Below are positions 9,456-19,037 of a DNA stretch of 64,000 bases, piece by piece (within the stretch, counting starts at the first letter, position 1; each line of letters begins with the position of its first letter). A program made the position numbers and the translations under genes. Origin of the DNA: Mycobacterium colombiense (GTDB lineage: Bacteria > Actinomycetota > Actinomycetes > Mycobacteriales > Mycobacteriaceae); contig NZ_MBEI01000017.1 in NCBI RefSeq assembly GCF_001953985.1, forward strand, positions 62,001 through 126,000, given 5' to 3'. The notes under the pieces were generated by a model. That model had not been told where the DNA came from, did not search any database, and saw only the letters and a program-made list of their open reading frames with translations.

Positions 9456-11753
9456 TCATGCGTCGGCGATGACGCTGGTGAACGAACGCAGCCGCAGGCT
9501 GTTACCGACGACGAGAAGGCTGGAGGCCGCCATCGCGGCACCGGCGAACATCGGGTTGAGCATGCCGAGCGCCGCCAGGGGGATCGCGGCCAGGTTGTAT
9601 CCGAAGGCCCACAGCAGGTTGGCCTTGATGGTGGCCAGGGTTGCCCGGGACAGCCGGATCGCGTCGACGGCGGCGCGCAGGTCACCGCGGATCACCGTGA
9701 GGTCGGCGGCCTGGATCGCGACGTCTGTGCCGGTGCCCATGGCCAGGCCCAGGTCGGCGGCGGCCAGCGCGGCGGCGTCGTTGATGCCGTCACCGACCAT
9801 GGCGACCACCTTGCCCTCGGATTGCAGGCGTTTGACGGCGGCGACCTTGTCGGCGGGCGTCGCGTCGGCGATGACCTGCGCGATGCCGAGTTCGCCGGCG
9901 ATGTGGGCGGCCACGGTCGTATTGTCGCCGGTCAGCAGCACCGGGGTCAGGCCCAGCCTGGTGAACTGGCGCACCGCCTCCGCGCTGGACGGTTTGACGG
10001 TGTCGGCGACCACCAGGATGCCTTGGGCCTGGCCGTCCCAGCCGACGGCGACGGCGGTCCTGCCCTCGCCCTCGGCGCGGGTCCTGGCCGCCGCCAGGGT
10101 CGCGTCGAGGCGGATTCCGTGTTCGGTCAGCAGGCTCTCGCGCCCGACGACGACGGCGCGACCGTCGACCGTGCCCCGCACACCCTTGCCGTTGACCCCG
10201 GTGAAGTCGGCCGGTGCCGGGAGCGGGCCGAGTTGCGCCGAGGCGGCCCGGGCGATGGCCCGCGCGACGGGATGCTCGGACGCGTCTTCCAGGGCGCCGG
10301 CGTAGCGCAACAGCATGGCGCGGTCGGTCCCGGCCGCGGCAATCGCGTCGACCAGGGTCATCTTGCCGGTGGTGACGGTGCCGGTCTTGTCGAGCACGAT
10401 CGTGTCGACGTCGCGGGTCGACTCCAGCACCTCGGGCCCGTTGATGAGCACGCCGAGCTGAGCGGCGCGGCCGGTGCCGACAAGCAGGGCGGTCGGGGTC
10501 GCCAGCCCGAGGGCGCACGGGCAGGCGATGATGAGCACCGCGACGGCGGCGGTCAGGGCGGTGGTGAGCGAGAATCCCGCCGCGAGCCAGCCGGCCAGGG
10601 TCGCCACCGCCAGCGCCATGACCACGGGCACGAACACCCCCGAGACGCGGTCGGCGAGGCGCTGTACCCGGGCTTTGCCGGATTGGGCCCGCTCGACGAG
10701 CCTGGCCATCTGCGCGAGCTGGGTGTCGTCACCGACCCCGGTGGCCCGGACGACGAGCCGGCCGCCCGCGTTGACGGTGGCGCCGGTGACAGCATCACCC
10801 TCGCCGACCTCGACGGGGACGGACTCGCCGGTCAGCATGGAGGCGTCCACGGCCGAGGAACCCGCGACGACGATCCCGTCGGTGGCGATCCGTTCCCCGG
10901 GGCGCACGACGAACTCGTCGCCGACCGCGAGCCGTTCGATCGGGATGCGGGTCTCGCTGCCTTGAAGACCGGGGCGCAGCACCGCGACGTCCCTGGCGCC
11001 CAGCGTCAGCAGCGTGCGCAGCGCGGCGCCGGCCGTCCGCCTGGACCGCCTTTCGAAATAGCGCCCGGCGAGGACGAACAGGGTGACGCCGGCGGCGACT
11101 TCGAAGTAGACGTGGCACGGGGCGCCGTCGCGCCCGACGGTCAGCTCGAAGTCGTGCTGCATGCCCGGCTGGCCGGCCGTGCCCAGAAGCAGGGCGTAGA
11201 CGGACCACAGGAATGCCGCCAGGGTGCCGAGCGAGACCAGGGTGTCCATGGTGGCCACGCCGTGTTTGAGGTTGGTCCACGCGGCCGCGTGGAAGGGCCG
11301 GCCGCACCACACGACGACCGGTGTGGTCAGGGCCAGCGAAATCCAGTGCCAGTGGGGGAATTGCAGGGCGGGGAGCATGGCCATGGCGATGACCGGGCCG
11401 GCCAGCACGATCGCGGTGACCAGACGCCGGCGCAGCGAGATCAGTTCCGGGTCGTCCGGCGTCGCCTCGTCCCGGGCGGGCTCCGGCGCGCGCCGCGGCA
11501 GGGCGGCCCCGTAACCGGCCTTTTCGATCTCGCCGATGAGAATCCGCGCGTCGTAGCCGGCGGGGGCGGTCACGGCGGCCTTCTCGGTGGCGTAGTTGAC
11601 GGTGGCGGCGACGCCGTCGAGCTTGTTCAGTTTCTTCTCGATCCGGGCCGCGCAGGAGGCGCAGGTCATCCCCGTGACGTCTAGCTCTATCAGCGGTGAT
11701 GCGGGGTTATCGGGAAGGGCGCCCTCGTCGATCTGCCGTGGGGGCGTGCTCAT
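9456..11753 (-). CDS. copper(I)-exporting P1B-type ATPase
   Basis: This 765-residue pump has an N-terminal heavy-metal domain (GMTCASC at about 28-34), eight predicted membrane helices, the TGES actuator loop (308-311), the CPC metal site (411-413), phosphorylated Asp455 in DKTGT, the SEHP motif and the hinge GDGINDA (654-660). Helix 7 carries GYN and helix 8 MAASS, which together with CPC define the Cu(I)/Ag(I) P1B-1 group. It would export cuprous ions from the cytoplasm using ATP. Its start overlaps the stop of the upstream metallochaperone gene by 4 bp, so the two are co-translated. The N-terminus differs from what I recall of CtpA and CtpV, so no symbol is given. Confidence 0.92.
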   Translation of the reverse strand: MSTPPRQIDEGALPDNPASPLIELDVTGMTCASCAARIEKKLNKLDGVAATVNYATEKAAVTAPAGYDARILIGEIEKAGYGAALPRRAPEPARDEATPDDPELISLRRRLVTAIVLAGPVIAMAMLPALQFPHWHWISLALTTPVVVWCGRPFHAAAWTNLKHGVATMDTLVSLGTLAAFLWSVYALLLGTAGQPGMQHDFELTVGRDGAPCHVYFEVAAGVTLFVLAGRYFERRSRRTAGAALRTLLTLGARDVAVLRPGLQGSETRIPIERLAVGDEFVVRPGERIATDGIVVAGSSAVDASMLTGESVPVEVGEGDAVTGATVNAGGRLVVRATGVGDDTQLAQMARLVERAQSGKARVQRLADRVSGVFVPVVMALAVATLAGWLAAGFSLTTALTAAVAVLIIACPCALGLATPTALLVGTGRAAQLGVLINGPEVLESTRDVDTIVLDKTGTVTTGKMTLVDAIAAAGTDRAMLLRYAGALEDASEHPVARAIARAASAQLGPLPAPADFTGVNGKGVRGTVDGRAVVVGRESLLTEHGIRLDATLAAARTRAEGEGRTAVAVGWDGQAQGILVVADTVKPSSAEAVRQFTRLGLTPVLLTGDNTTVAAHIAGELGIAQVIADATPADKVAAVKRLQSEGKVVAMVGDGINDAAALAAADLGLAMGTGTDVAIQAADLTVIRGDLRAAVDAIRLSRATLATIKANLLWAFGYNLAAIPLAALGMLNPMFAGAAMAASSLLVVGNSLRLRSFTSVIADA

Positions 11754-11962
11754 GCGACCAAGACGGCCTCATAGCCGGCCTCGTCGACGGCGCCGAGGAC
11801 GGCGTCCGCGTCGATGGGCTGTGCACTGGTGACGACGAGCTTGCCCGTGGCCGCGCTGACCGTCACGTCGTCGATGCCCGGGATCTGGGCCACCTCGCTT
11901 CGGACCGCGGCCTCGCAGTGGCCGCAGCTCATTCCGCTCACCTGATATTCGCTGGTGGGCAT
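11750..11962 (-). CDS. CopZ-like heavy-metal-associated copper chaperone
   Basis: A 70-residue single-domain protein with the fold signature of heavy-metal-associated domains and the metal-binding motif GMSCGHC at about residues 10-16. It would carry Cu(I) in the cytoplasm and hand it to the ATPase encoded immediately downstream, which its stop codon overlaps. The ATG at 11962 gives the normal length. I see no CsoR-like repressor gene beside the pair, so control is unknown. Confidence 0.9.
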   Translation of the reverse strand: MPTSEYQVSGMSCGHCEAAVRSEVAQIPGIDDVTVSAATGKLVVTSAQPIDADAVLGAVDEAGYEAVLVA

Positions 11963-12025
11963 GCCGCTCCTTTTCGATCCCCCGGCAGTCTTGACCACTC
12001 CATTCTGCCTGCCGGGCGGAGCGGC

Positions 12026-12796
12026 CTATTGGCGCAGGTGCGATCCGCCGCCGATGTACCAGACCTGACCGGTGATCCATTCGGCCTCGTCGGACAGCAG
12101 GAACGCGGTGATCGCGGCCAGGTCGTCCGGTCTACCCAGCCGGCTGGTCTTGCCGAACATCAGGAAGGCCTGCTGCAGGGCGATGTCGTTCTGCCGTTCC
12201 TGGGTCTCGCCCATCACCAGGCCGGGCATGACGCCGTTGCTGCGGATGTTGTGCTTGCCCCAGTTGACGGCCACGTGCCGGGTCAGGTGGTTGACGGCGG
12301 CCTTGGAGGCGCCATAGGCGACGTGCGCCGGATCGCTGCCCAGCGCGGCGCCCGACGAGGTGTTCACGATGCTGCCGCCGCCCTGGGCGAGCAGATGAGG
12401 CAGGACGGCGCGGATCGTGCGGACGTACCCCAGCAGGTTGACGTCAAGGGTGCGCTGCCAGACGTCCATCCCGGTATCGAGGATGGTGGTGTCGCGTCCC
12501 AGGTTGTCCTCGGAAAGGTCGGCGCCCACGTTGTGCAGGCCGTGGATGGCGCCGAATTCGGTGATGGTCGTCTGGACGAGGCGTTGCACCGACTGTTCGT
12601 CCGCGAGGTCGAATTCGACCGCAATGGCGCGGCCGCCGGCGGCGGCGATCTGGTCGGCCGTGTTGGCGGCGCCGGCCAGGTTGTTGTCCCCGATGGCCAC
12701 GCAAGCGCCTTCGGCGGCAAGGCGTTTGGCGGTGGCCGCCCCGATCCCGGTGGCGCCCCCAGCGACCAAAAAGGTCTTCTCAGCCAGGCCGCGCAT
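12026..12796 (-). CDS. SDR-family NAD(P)-dependent oxidoreductase
   Basis: A 256-residue classical short-chain dehydrogenase. The cofactor loop reads GGATGIG and the catalytic serine lies in NTSSGAA, with Tyr/Lys in YGASK; the usual NNAG is HNVG here. The acidic residue after strand 2 is an Asp (GDNN), which favours NAD(H). The ATG at 12796 overlaps the stop of the upstream mycofactocin-type SDR by one base, so the two are in one operon. The substrate is unknown; the neighbours suggest an alcohol or ketone intermediate in a degradative pathway. Confidence 0.87.
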   Translation of the reverse strand: MRGLAEKTFLVAGGATGIGAATAKRLAAEGACVAIGDNNLAGAANTADQIAAAGGRAIAVEFDLADEQSVQRLVQTTITEFGAIHGLHNVGADLSEDNLGRDTTILDTGMDVWQRTLDVNLLGYVRTIRAVLPHLLAQGGGSIVNTSSGAALGSDPAHVAYGASKAAVNHLTRHVAVNWGKHNIRSNGVMPGLVMGETQERQNDIALQQAFLMFGKTSRLGRPDDLAAITAFLLSDEAEWITGQVWYIGGGSHLRQ

Positions 12797-13617
12797 CAGA
12801 CGTATCCGACGCCGATGTCGACCGAAACTTGGCTCGCGGTAACCAGTCTGGATTGGTCGGAGGCGAGCCACGCCACCGCGTCGGCAATGTCTTCCGGTTG
12901 TGCGATGCCTTCGGGCAGCAGTGGTTTGTGCATGCCGCGCAGGTGCGGGTACTCGTCGGCGGCCGCCTCCAGCGCGTCGCGCATCCGGCCGGTCCCCATC
13001 GGGGTGGCGACCCCTCCCGGGTTGAGGCTGTTGACGCGGATGTTGTACCGGCCGAGTTCGGCGGCGAACGCCCGTGCCATCCCGACGACGGCGTGTTTGC
13101 TTGCGGTGTAATGGATCATGAACGACTGCATCTTGATGCCGGCGGCCGATCCGATCAGGATGATCGAGCCCCCGCGTTCGCCGTCGATGATGTGTTGGGC
13201 ACCGGCCATCACGGTGTTCCAGGTGCCGATGACGTTGGTGTCGATGGTGTCTCGGAACGCCTGCGCGGTGATCTGATTCCAGGGCGCGGGGCAGCAGATC
13301 CCGGCGTTGGCGACGATGACGTCGAGTCGGCCCAGTTCTGCCACCGCGTTGTCGACGACGGCGGTCATGGCGTCCAGGTCGCGGATGTCGGCGTCGGCGG
13401 TGATGACCTTGCGGCCGTTGGCGCTTACCAGCCGTGCGGTCTCGGCGAGGTCGCCGGGCGTCGGTGAATCGTAGGGGACGCTGGGCGGTAGCGGTCCGGC
13501 GATGTCCACCGCGATGACGTCGGCGCCTTCGGCGGCCAGGCGTACCGCGTGTGCCCGACCCTGTCCCCGCGCGGCGCCGGTGACCAGTGCGACCTTCCCC
13601 GAGAGTGACTGACTCAT
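12796..13617 (-). CDS. mycofactocin-coupled SDR-family oxidoreductase
   Basis: A 273-residue SDR with TGAARGQG (about 13-20), NAG (104-106) and the catalytic pair Tyr170/Lys174 in YTASK. After strand 2 it has DIAGPLP followed by an insertion of about 20 residues. The GQGRAHAVRLA signature and this insertion are typical of SDRs that keep NAD tightly bound and pass electrons to mycofactocin. It should oxidise an alcohol with mycofactocin as external acceptor. It is the fourth gene of the minus-strand operon starting at 16722. The substrate is unknown. Confidence 0.87.
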   Translation of the reverse strand: MSQSLSGKVALVTGAARGQGRAHAVRLAAEGADVIAVDIAGPLPPSVPYDSPTPGDLAETARLVSANGRKVITADADIRDLDAMTAVVDNAVAELGRLDVIVANAGICCPAPWNQITAQAFRDTIDTNVIGTWNTVMAGAQHIIDGERGGSIILIGSAAGIKMQSFMIHYTASKHAVVGMARAFAAELGRYNIRVNSLNPGGVATPMGTGRMRDALEAAADEYPHLRGMHKPLLPEGIAQPEDIADAVAWLASDQSRLVTASQVSVDIGVGYV

Positions 13618-13636
13618 GAGTGGTGGGTTCTCCCTT

Positions 13637-14701
13637 TCAGTCGCGGGCGATCTTGTCGAGCGGGTTGGAGCGTTCCAGCATGCCGTAGGCCTGTTCGCCG
13701 TCCCATGTGTAGCGCACGCCCGCCTGCTGGACGGCGGGGAACTGGGCCATCTCCTCCTTGAGTGCGTTCATGGAGTACATGTCGTCATCGTGATGGATGT
13801 CGTGGGTGGAAAACACTGTCTCGCCGTCGATTTCGATACGACCCTCGGCGGTCTCGAGTACCAGCGGCACGCGCTCGCCGAGCGGCCGCAGCCGCGTCAG
13901 CCACGGCGCCTGCACCGCCCTTGCCGGGACCAGGCCGCCGTCGCCGGTGAAGATGAATCCCTCGTTGAAGGTGGGCTGACCGTCGGGGCGCGGCGGGTAG
14001 GCGATGTAGCCGAACGCGCGGCCGCTACCGAATACGGCCGACTGCCAGCAGTGTCCCCAGAAACCGGCCAGCTTGCGCACCCCGGTGCGGCGGATGCGCA
14101 GCCCGCTGCCGGTGAAGGGGTGACGCTCGCCGGCCACCCGGAATTCGCCTGTGGCGGTGAACAATTGCTCATACCGCGGTCCACCCATGATGGCGCCGAC
14201 CGCGGTGGTCTTGAGTTGGGTGTCGGCGTCGGATTGCAATGCGCCCTGAATCCACGGGGGAACGGCCATCTTGGCATCGACGTGGAAGCTGATGGCGACC
14301 GTCGGGCCGTCCTTGCGGCCCGCGACCAAGTCGGCCGAGGAGGTCTGGACCGCGGGCCCCTCGTAGGACATCGTCCAGGTATCGAACGGCGCGACGCACC
14401 GGAACGCCAGACCGCCGGCGCCGAGCACGGTCGCCCGCCCGTCGGGCCCGCCGGTGGGCAGCGACGGCCCGTTGGTGCGCAGCCGGTAGACGCGGCCGTC
14501 GGGGAACGCCGCGTTGACCTGAATGTCATGGGAATCCCAATTGGCGCCCACCGCCTCGATTCCGATGCGCGGCAGGCCGATCTCGCCGCGGTCATCGACA
14601 ACCCAGAAACTCACCGAGTCGCGCATCTCCGGATCCTCGGGACGCTGCGCCAGCACGTACTCGCGGGACGGGTCGATGCCGCCCGTGAGGTCAACAGCCA
14701 T
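13637..14701 (-). CDS. conserved protein of unknown function, possibly two-lobed lipocalin-like (AttH/CrtC type)
   Basis: A 354-residue protein without signal peptide or membrane helix. It is rich in beta-strand-like alternation, with repeated W/G-containing segments such as FWGHCWQSAVFGSG. The layout suggests a two-lobe beta-barrel of the AttH or carotenoid hydratase kind; I believe such proteins are labelled DUF7064/DUF7065, but I could not verify this. The ATG at 14701 overlaps the end of the sulfotransferase gene by 11 bp, so it is in the same operon. It may bind or modify the hydrophobic substrate handled by the neighbouring SDRs. The function is unassigned. Confidence 0.75.
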   Translation of the reverse strand: MAVDLTGGIDPSREYVLAQRPEDPEMRDSVSFWVVDDRGEIGLPRIGIEAVGANWDSHDIQVNAAFPDGRVYRLRTNGPSLPTGGPDGRATVLGAGGLAFRCVAPFDTWTMSYEGPAVQTSSADLVAGRKDGPTVAISFHVDAKMAVPPWIQGALQSDADTQLKTTAVGAIMGGPRYEQLFTATGEFRVAGERHPFTGSGLRIRRTGVRKLAGFWGHCWQSAVFGSGRAFGYIAYPPRPDGQPTFNEGFIFTGDGGLVPARAVQAPWLTRLRPLGERVPLVLETAEGRIEIDGETVFSTHDIHHDDDMYSMNALKEEMAQFPAVQQAGVRYTWDGEQAYGMLERSNPLDKIARD

Positions 14702-15845
14702 TGCTCTTTTCACTCCTTTGGTGTGCCGTCCACCGCCGCGCGCTGTCCACATACCGGGCGAACCGGGGTCGTACCTCGTCGAGATCGATGCCGAACTCCA
14801 CCGGGTCGGCGTGCGAGCTCGGCTCCCGCTCCGCGGCGGCGTGCTGCCACCAACTCTGCATCCGCGCTTCGAACTCGCCGGACACCGGGGCCCCCAGCCA
14901 TGCGTACAGGCCGGCGACCTCGCCGATCGGATCCGCCTGCATGGCACGAAAATCGATGTCGTAGAACCGGTCCTCCGCACCGCCGGCGCGGAACCGCAGT
15001 GCGCGTTCCATCCCCAGCGACCAGTGTTCGACGTTGAGCCTGCCGATGTACCGGCGGTCGATCCGGTCGCTGAACGATCCGATGATGTCGGCGTACAGGT
15101 CGGCCACCGACAACAGGACGTCGGTGGGATCGCGATGGGTCATCACGAAGCGTGCGTCGGGGAACACCGCGTCCAGGGCGTCGAGCCACAACACGTGCGA
15201 CGGGCATTTGAGCCGCCAGGGGTGTGCCGGTTCGCCCCATTGCAATAGCTGCATCACCCGGCGCTGATACCGGAACGTGGAGGTGAGGTCGGCGTGCCCG
15301 ACCAACCAGGTTGAATACGAGGGTATTTCGGCGAATGACTGGAAGATGTGCGACTTGAAATCCAGCGCCATCAACTCGTGGCACTCCATCGGCCCGTGAG
15401 TATCGCCGGGGACGTGGTGGCGGGTGCCGACCATTTCTCCCCTGTCGGGCGGCACGCGCGGGTCCACGCCCCGCACCGTCGAGGGCGGGGGACAGGGTTG
15501 CGAGGACTCCCACCGGCGCAGGTAGCGCACGTCGGGATCCTGCGCCAGCAACATCGACAACGCGGTGGACCCGGTCCGGGGCAGCCCCAGGCCGATCAAC
15601 GGTGCGGTGATTGCGACGTCGCCGATCTCCGGATGCCTGCGATACCAGTCCTCGACCTGGAGGCGCTGCGAGAGATACCCCACGATGCGTTGATGCAGAA
15701 AGGCTTCGCCGCGCGCGTTGAGGTGCGCCTCCTCGCGCAACGCGGACAGGAGGATGTCGAGGCCTTCGGCGTAGGATTCGTCGCCGAAGTCGGACAGCCC
15801 GGTCTGTGCGCTGGCCTCGTCCAAAACCGTTTCGCTGGTTAGCAT
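14691..15845 (-). CDS. sulfotransferase-family protein
   Basis: A 384-residue protein with the PAPS-binding loop GLPRTGSTAL (residues 87-96) and a later RFVMTHRDPTDVLLS segment matching the 3'-phosphate site, as in Sulfotransferase_3 enzymes that are frequent in mycobacteria. It would transfer sulfate from PAPS to a hydroxyl group of a small lipid or sterol-like molecule in the cytoplasm. It lies between an SDR (1 bp upstream) and the unassigned protein gene (11-bp overlap), so sulfation is probably part of the same pathway. A non-catalytic role is possible. Confidence 0.85.
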   Translation of the reverse strand: MLTSETVLDEASAQTGLSDFGDESYAEGLDILLSALREEAHLNARGEAFLHQRIVGYLSQRLQVEDWYRRHPEIGDVAITAPLIGLGLPRTGSTALSMLLAQDPDVRYLRRWESSQPCPPPSTVRGVDPRVPPDRGEMVGTRHHVPGDTHGPMECHELMALDFKSHIFQSFAEIPSYSTWLVGHADLTSTFRYQRRVMQLLQWGEPAHPWRLKCPSHVLWLDALDAVFPDARFVMTHRDPTDVLLSVADLYADIIGSFSDRIDRRYIGRLNVEHWSLGMERALRFRAGGAEDRFYDIDFRAMQADPIGEVAGLYAWLGAPVSGEFEARMQSWWQHAAAEREPSSHADPVEFGIDLDEVRPRFARYVDSARRWTAHQRSEKSNGC

Positions 15846-15846
15846 C

Positions 15847-16722
15847 TCAACCCATCCACTGGCCGCCCGCCACGTCGATGGTCTGCCCGCACATGTAGTC
15901 GGCCGCCTCGGAAGCGAGGAAGGCGACCATGTTGGCGGCTTCCTCGGGCAACGACGCGCGCCCCAGCTGGACCTGATGGGTGATCGCTTCCTGGATGGCG
16001 CCGCGGCCCGCGCGTTGCCTGTCGTCCTGGGGATCGAGCAGGTACTGCCGCATCTCCGGTTTGATCATGATGCCCGGCGCCACGCCCAGCACGTTGACAC
16101 CGCGCAGTGCGACCTCGTGGGCGAGGTTTCGGGTGAACCCGATGACGCCGGCCTTGCATGCGTTGTAGACCACCAGCCCGCGCTGCTGAATACGGCCGCC
16201 GACCGACCCGATGTTGATGATCTTCCCGGAGCCCTGGGCGAGCATGTGCTGCAGCGCGGCGTGTGCCCCGTACATCATCATCGTCAGGCTGCCCAGCACC
16301 GTGTAGTCGATCTCGGACTTCGTCTGCAGCTCGAAGGGACCCGCGGCCACCATCACCGGGTTGTTCACCATGATGTCGAGCCCGCCGAGTTCGGCGCGCG
16401 CCTGATCCACCGCGTCGTGCACCTGGTCCCAGTCGGACATGTCGGCCTTGACGGGGATGGCCCGCACCCCCCAGCGCTGCTCGACCTCCTTCGCGCGGCG
16501 CTCGACCTTCTCGAACGTGCGGCCGATCAGCGCCACATCGGCTCCGCAGCCGGCCAGCCGGTTGGCGATCGCCTGCCCCAGGCCGTCGCCGCCGGCACCG
16601 GTGACGAAGGCCTTTTTGCCGGACAGGTCCATCAACTCGGTGACCCGCTTGCCGACGATGTGCTTGGGCAACCGATCAAGTCCGAGCAATTGCACCCAGT
16701 CCCGCTCGTCGTGAAGCGTCAT
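15847..16722 (-). CDS. SDR-family oxidoreductase, first gene of the operon
   Basis: A 291-residue SDR with an N-terminal extension of about 30 residues before the Rossmann fold. The cofactor loop is TGAGGDGLG and the catalytic tyrosine and lysine are in YNACK. The usual NNAG motif reads NNPV, a notable change. The ATG at 16722 is chosen because the upstream frame lacks coding character. It heads the minus-strand operon 16722-12026 and is divergent from a LysR gene that probably controls the operon. The substrate is unknown. Confidence 0.86.
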   Translation of the reverse strand: MTLHDERDWVQLLGLDRLPKHIVGKRVTELMDLSGKKAFVTGAGGDGLGQAIANRLAGCGADVALIGRTFEKVERRAKEVEQRWGVRAIPVKADMSDWDQVHDAVDQARAELGGLDIMVNNPVMVAAGPFELQTKSEIDYTVLGSLTMMMYGAHAALQHMLAQGSGKIINIGSVGGRIQQRGLVVYNACKAGVIGFTRNLAHEVALRGVNVLGVAPGIMIKPEMRQYLLDPQDDRQRAGRGAIQEAITHQVQLGRASLPEEAANMVAFLASEAADYMCGQTIDVAGGQWMG

Positions 16723-16903
16723 CGTCGACCTCTCCCTAGACATTGCGACGACCAACGCGCGCCGGCCAGCCATCCCAGCAGGGCATCGCATCGGGCCGCC
16801 TTGGCCGCGTCAGCCGACCATATGACCCGATCGGCGACGCGAGGTAATACCAATTCGGGAAAGCAGTCATGCCTGATTTGTATGGCTGGTAGATGTGGTT
16901 GCG

Positions 16904-17869
16904 ATGGACACACACCGGCTCAAGTACTTCCTGCGGATCGCGGAGGAGGGGTCGATCACACGCGCGGCGGCCGTATTGGGAATCGCCCAACCGGCGCTCA
17001 GTCGCCAGATCCGGCTGCTGGAAGAGGACCTCGGGATCACCCTGTTCGAGCGGACGCGGCGGGGCGTGCACCTCACCGAGGAGGGTGAACGGTTGCGGTC
17101 GTCGACGGCCGCCCCGCTGCGTCAACTGGAGCTCGCGGTGCGGTATGCGGGATCGCCCTTGGCGCGGATCGAGCGTGGGCTGCTGTTCGGCATGGTGGCC
17201 GCGACCGCCGGCGTCCTGACCGCGCCGCTGGCCGCAAGCCTTGGCGCGGCGTTTCCGAACGTTCATTTCCACTTCGCTGTGGCGGATACCGACGACCTGG
17301 TGCAGCGCCTGCTCAAGGGCGCGATTGACCTGGCGGTGATCAATCCGGTCTCCGATGACCGGCTCTTCTTCCGGCACTTGGTGATCGAAGACCTCATGCT
17401 TCTCGGCGGCCCCGCGTCGGGCCTCTCGCCCGCCGACCCGATCCGCTTCGCCGACCTGGCCAAGCTTCCGCTGATCATGCCCAGCGCCCAGACCGGCATC
17501 CGCAATACGCTGGAGAACACCGCGCTACGGCTCAAAGTGGCTCTCACGGCGCGCTTTTCGACGGATTCGGTCGAGGTGACCAAGCATCTGGTCGAGACGG
17601 AACTCGGGTACGCGGTGTTACCGTTGGCGGCGTGTGGTGCCGAGGTCGAAGCGGGGCGACTGCGGTGCACGTCGATCTGCCAACCCGAGATCAACCACCA
17701 GCTCGGCGTGGCCGCGAGCTCGGCACTCGAGTTGCCCCGCGAATTCGCGACGAAGATCGGAATCGTGTTGCGCGAAGAGGTCGCGCGGTTGACCAAATCT
17801 GGCTTCTGGCCTGCGCGGTTCGTGCCGTCACCGGTGTGGGATCCGAACGTCCCGGATCCGCAGAACTAA
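16904..17869 (+). CDS. LysR-family transcriptional regulator
   Basis: A 321-residue LysR protein. Residues 1-60 contain the winged helix-turn-helix ([27 protein letters not shown]), and the rest is the periplasmic-binding-protein-like effector domain. ATG 16904 starts the standard MDTHRLKYF; a GTG nine bases upstream is also possible. It is divergent from the SDR-sulfotransferase operon, the classical arrangement for a LysR activator. A possible T-N11-A site is at 16870-16882, but this is weak. The inducer is probably a pathway intermediate. Confidence 0.9.
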   Translation: MDTHRLKYFLRIAEEGSITRAAAVLGIAQPALSRQIRLLEEDLGITLFERTRRGVHLTEEGERLRSSTAAPLRQLELAVRYAGSPLARIERGLLFGMVAATAGVLTAPLAASLGAAFPNVHFHFAVADTDDLVQRLLKGAIDLAVINPVSDDRLFFRHLVIEDLMLLGGPASGLSPADPIRFADLAKLPLIMPSAQTGIRNTLENTALRLKVALTARFSTDSVEVTKHLVETELGYAVLPLAACGAEVEAGRLRCTSICQPEINHQLGVAASSALELPREFATKIGIVLREEVARLTKSGFWPARFVPSPVWDPNVPDPQN

Positions 17870-17906
17870 GACCGGATTACGCTGCCGGGTAGCGGAAGGA
17901 GACATC

Positions 17907-18377
17907 ATGACCGTCACTGTCGTCGACCGGGGGCCTCGCCAGGTGAGTCGCAGGGTCGAGGTGGCCGCCCCGGCCGCCGAGCTGTTCGCCTTGGTCGCCG
18001 ATCCACGCCGTCACCACGAGCTGGACGGGTCGGGCACGGTGCGCGACAACATCACCGTCCCGGCACAACTGGTTGAGGGCTCGAAGTTTTCGACGCACAT
18101 GAAGATGTTCGGGCTTCCCTACCGGATCACCAGCACGATCACGGCGCTGACGCAAAACGAAATCATCGAATGGCGCCACCCGTTGGGTCACCGCTGGCGG
18201 TGGGAATTCGAGAAGCTGTCGCCGACGCAGACCCAGGTCACCGAAACGTTCGACTACCGCGATGCCGGTGCGCTCAAGAACAAGCTGAACTACTACGAGC
18301 GGATGGGCTTCGCAAAGGCGAACGCGAAGGGGATCGAAGCGACGCTGAGCAAGCTGCGCGACCGCTACGCTGGGTGA
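17907..18377 (+). CDS. SRPBCC-family (START/polyketide-cyclase-like) protein
   Basis: A 156-residue single-domain protein. The start pattern [27 protein letters not shown] and the later [16 protein letters not shown] are typical of the SRPBCC helix-grip fold, which encloses a hydrophobic ligand. A good ribosome binding site (GGAAGGAG) precedes ATG 17907. It lies 37 bp after the LysR gene on the same strand. It may bind or transform a lipid-like molecule; related folds occur in polyketide cyclases and in proteins of unknown role. It converges tightly with the next gene. Confidence 0.85.
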   Translation: MTVTVVDRGPRQVSRRVEVAAPAAELFALVADPRRHHELDGSGTVRDNITVPAQLVEGSKFSTHMKMFGLPYRITSTITALTQNEIIEWRHPLGHRWRWEFEKLSPTQTQVTETFDYRDAGALKNKLNYYERMGFAKANAKGIEATLSKLRDRYAG

Positions 18378-18938
18378 TCAGCCCGCCGTCGGATCGGCTG
18401 CGTCCCAAGGTATTACGCCGGACACCCAGTGGCTGAGTTCGCTGGCTTGGTCGTTGCGGTGCAGATGGCGTGGCGGCGTTGCGAAGGTGGAGTGGGGCCG
18501 GCAGCGGATGACCACGCGGTTCTCGCGTTCGCACATGTCCGCGATGTGCGGGCGGGCCTCGTCGCCGAGTGGTTGGCCGGACATCCGGCCGCCCACCGCC
18601 ATCATCACGTCGACCGCCAGATCCCGGTCTTGGTCAATGGTGGCGTCGGCGTAGACCTGCAGATAGGCGAACGGCCAGCGCTCATCCAGGACGCACAGGC
18701 TCACCTTGGGATCGCGTTCGACGATGCGGGCCTTGCCGCGCCCGGCCATGGTGGAGACCAGCAATTCGCCGGTGTCGGTGGGGATGTAGTACACGATCGA
18801 CATCGCCGGGCCGTCGTTGCGGCGGCGGTAGCCGAATACGCAGGTGCGATGTGTGCGCACGAACTCGCGTCGTTCGGAGGGCAGCATGTCGCGGTCGGTG
18901 GGAGCGGTGAACGGCTCTGCCGCCAGGGGGAGGAGCAT
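18378..18938 (-). CDS. pyridoxamine 5'-phosphate oxidase-like (split-barrel flavin/F420-binding) protein
   Basis: A 186-residue protein with the split beta-barrel pattern RTCVFGYRRRNDGPAMSIVYY, then STMAGRGKARIVERDPKVSLCVLDE and PFAYLQVYADATI. This matches the PNPOx-like family, in which mycobacterial members bind FMN, F420 or haem and often reduce small molecules or unsaturated lipids. The start is ATG 18938. It is divergent from a TetR gene, with a near-palindrome in the 99-bp gap, so it is probably that regulator's target. The precise cofactor cannot be told from sequence. Confidence 0.85.
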   Translation of the reverse strand: MLLPLAAEPFTAPTDRDMLPSERREFVRTHRTCVFGYRRRNDGPAMSIVYYIPTDTGELLVSTMAGRGKARIVERDPKVSLCVLDERWPFAYLQVYADATIDQDRDLAVDVMMAVGGRMSGQPLGDEARPHIADMCERENRVVIRCRPHSTFATPPRHLHRNDQASELSHWVSGVIPWDAADPTAG

Positions 18939-18983
18939 GGCGAATGTTCCTTGCTGTCAAGGTGGTTGATCGATCCGATATTT

Positions 18984-19004
18984 ATGGATACAGTGTCTCC
19001 GTAA
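18984..19004. promoter_or_regulatory. candidate TetR operator
   Basis: A 21-bp near-palindrome centred on G18994 has 8 of 10 base pairs matched; its core is GGATACAGTGTCTCC. It lies between the divergent PNPOx-like gene and the TetR gene, where a repressor site would cover both promoters. Confidence 0.5.
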
Positions 19005-19037
19005 TGTAAGGCGGTGTCAAGCGGGAGGAGCGCCACG

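Noticed and set aside
9390..11684. Long open frame on the plus strand across the copper ATPase gene
   Set aside because: It is antisense to a gene with complete P-type ATPase motifs and reads as a low-complexity G/A/R/D/H-rich string, the usual shadow in high-GC DNA.
16868..16884. T-N11-A LysR box just before the LysR start
   Set aside because: The arms are only two or three bases long, so it is noted in the gene entry but not called as a feature.
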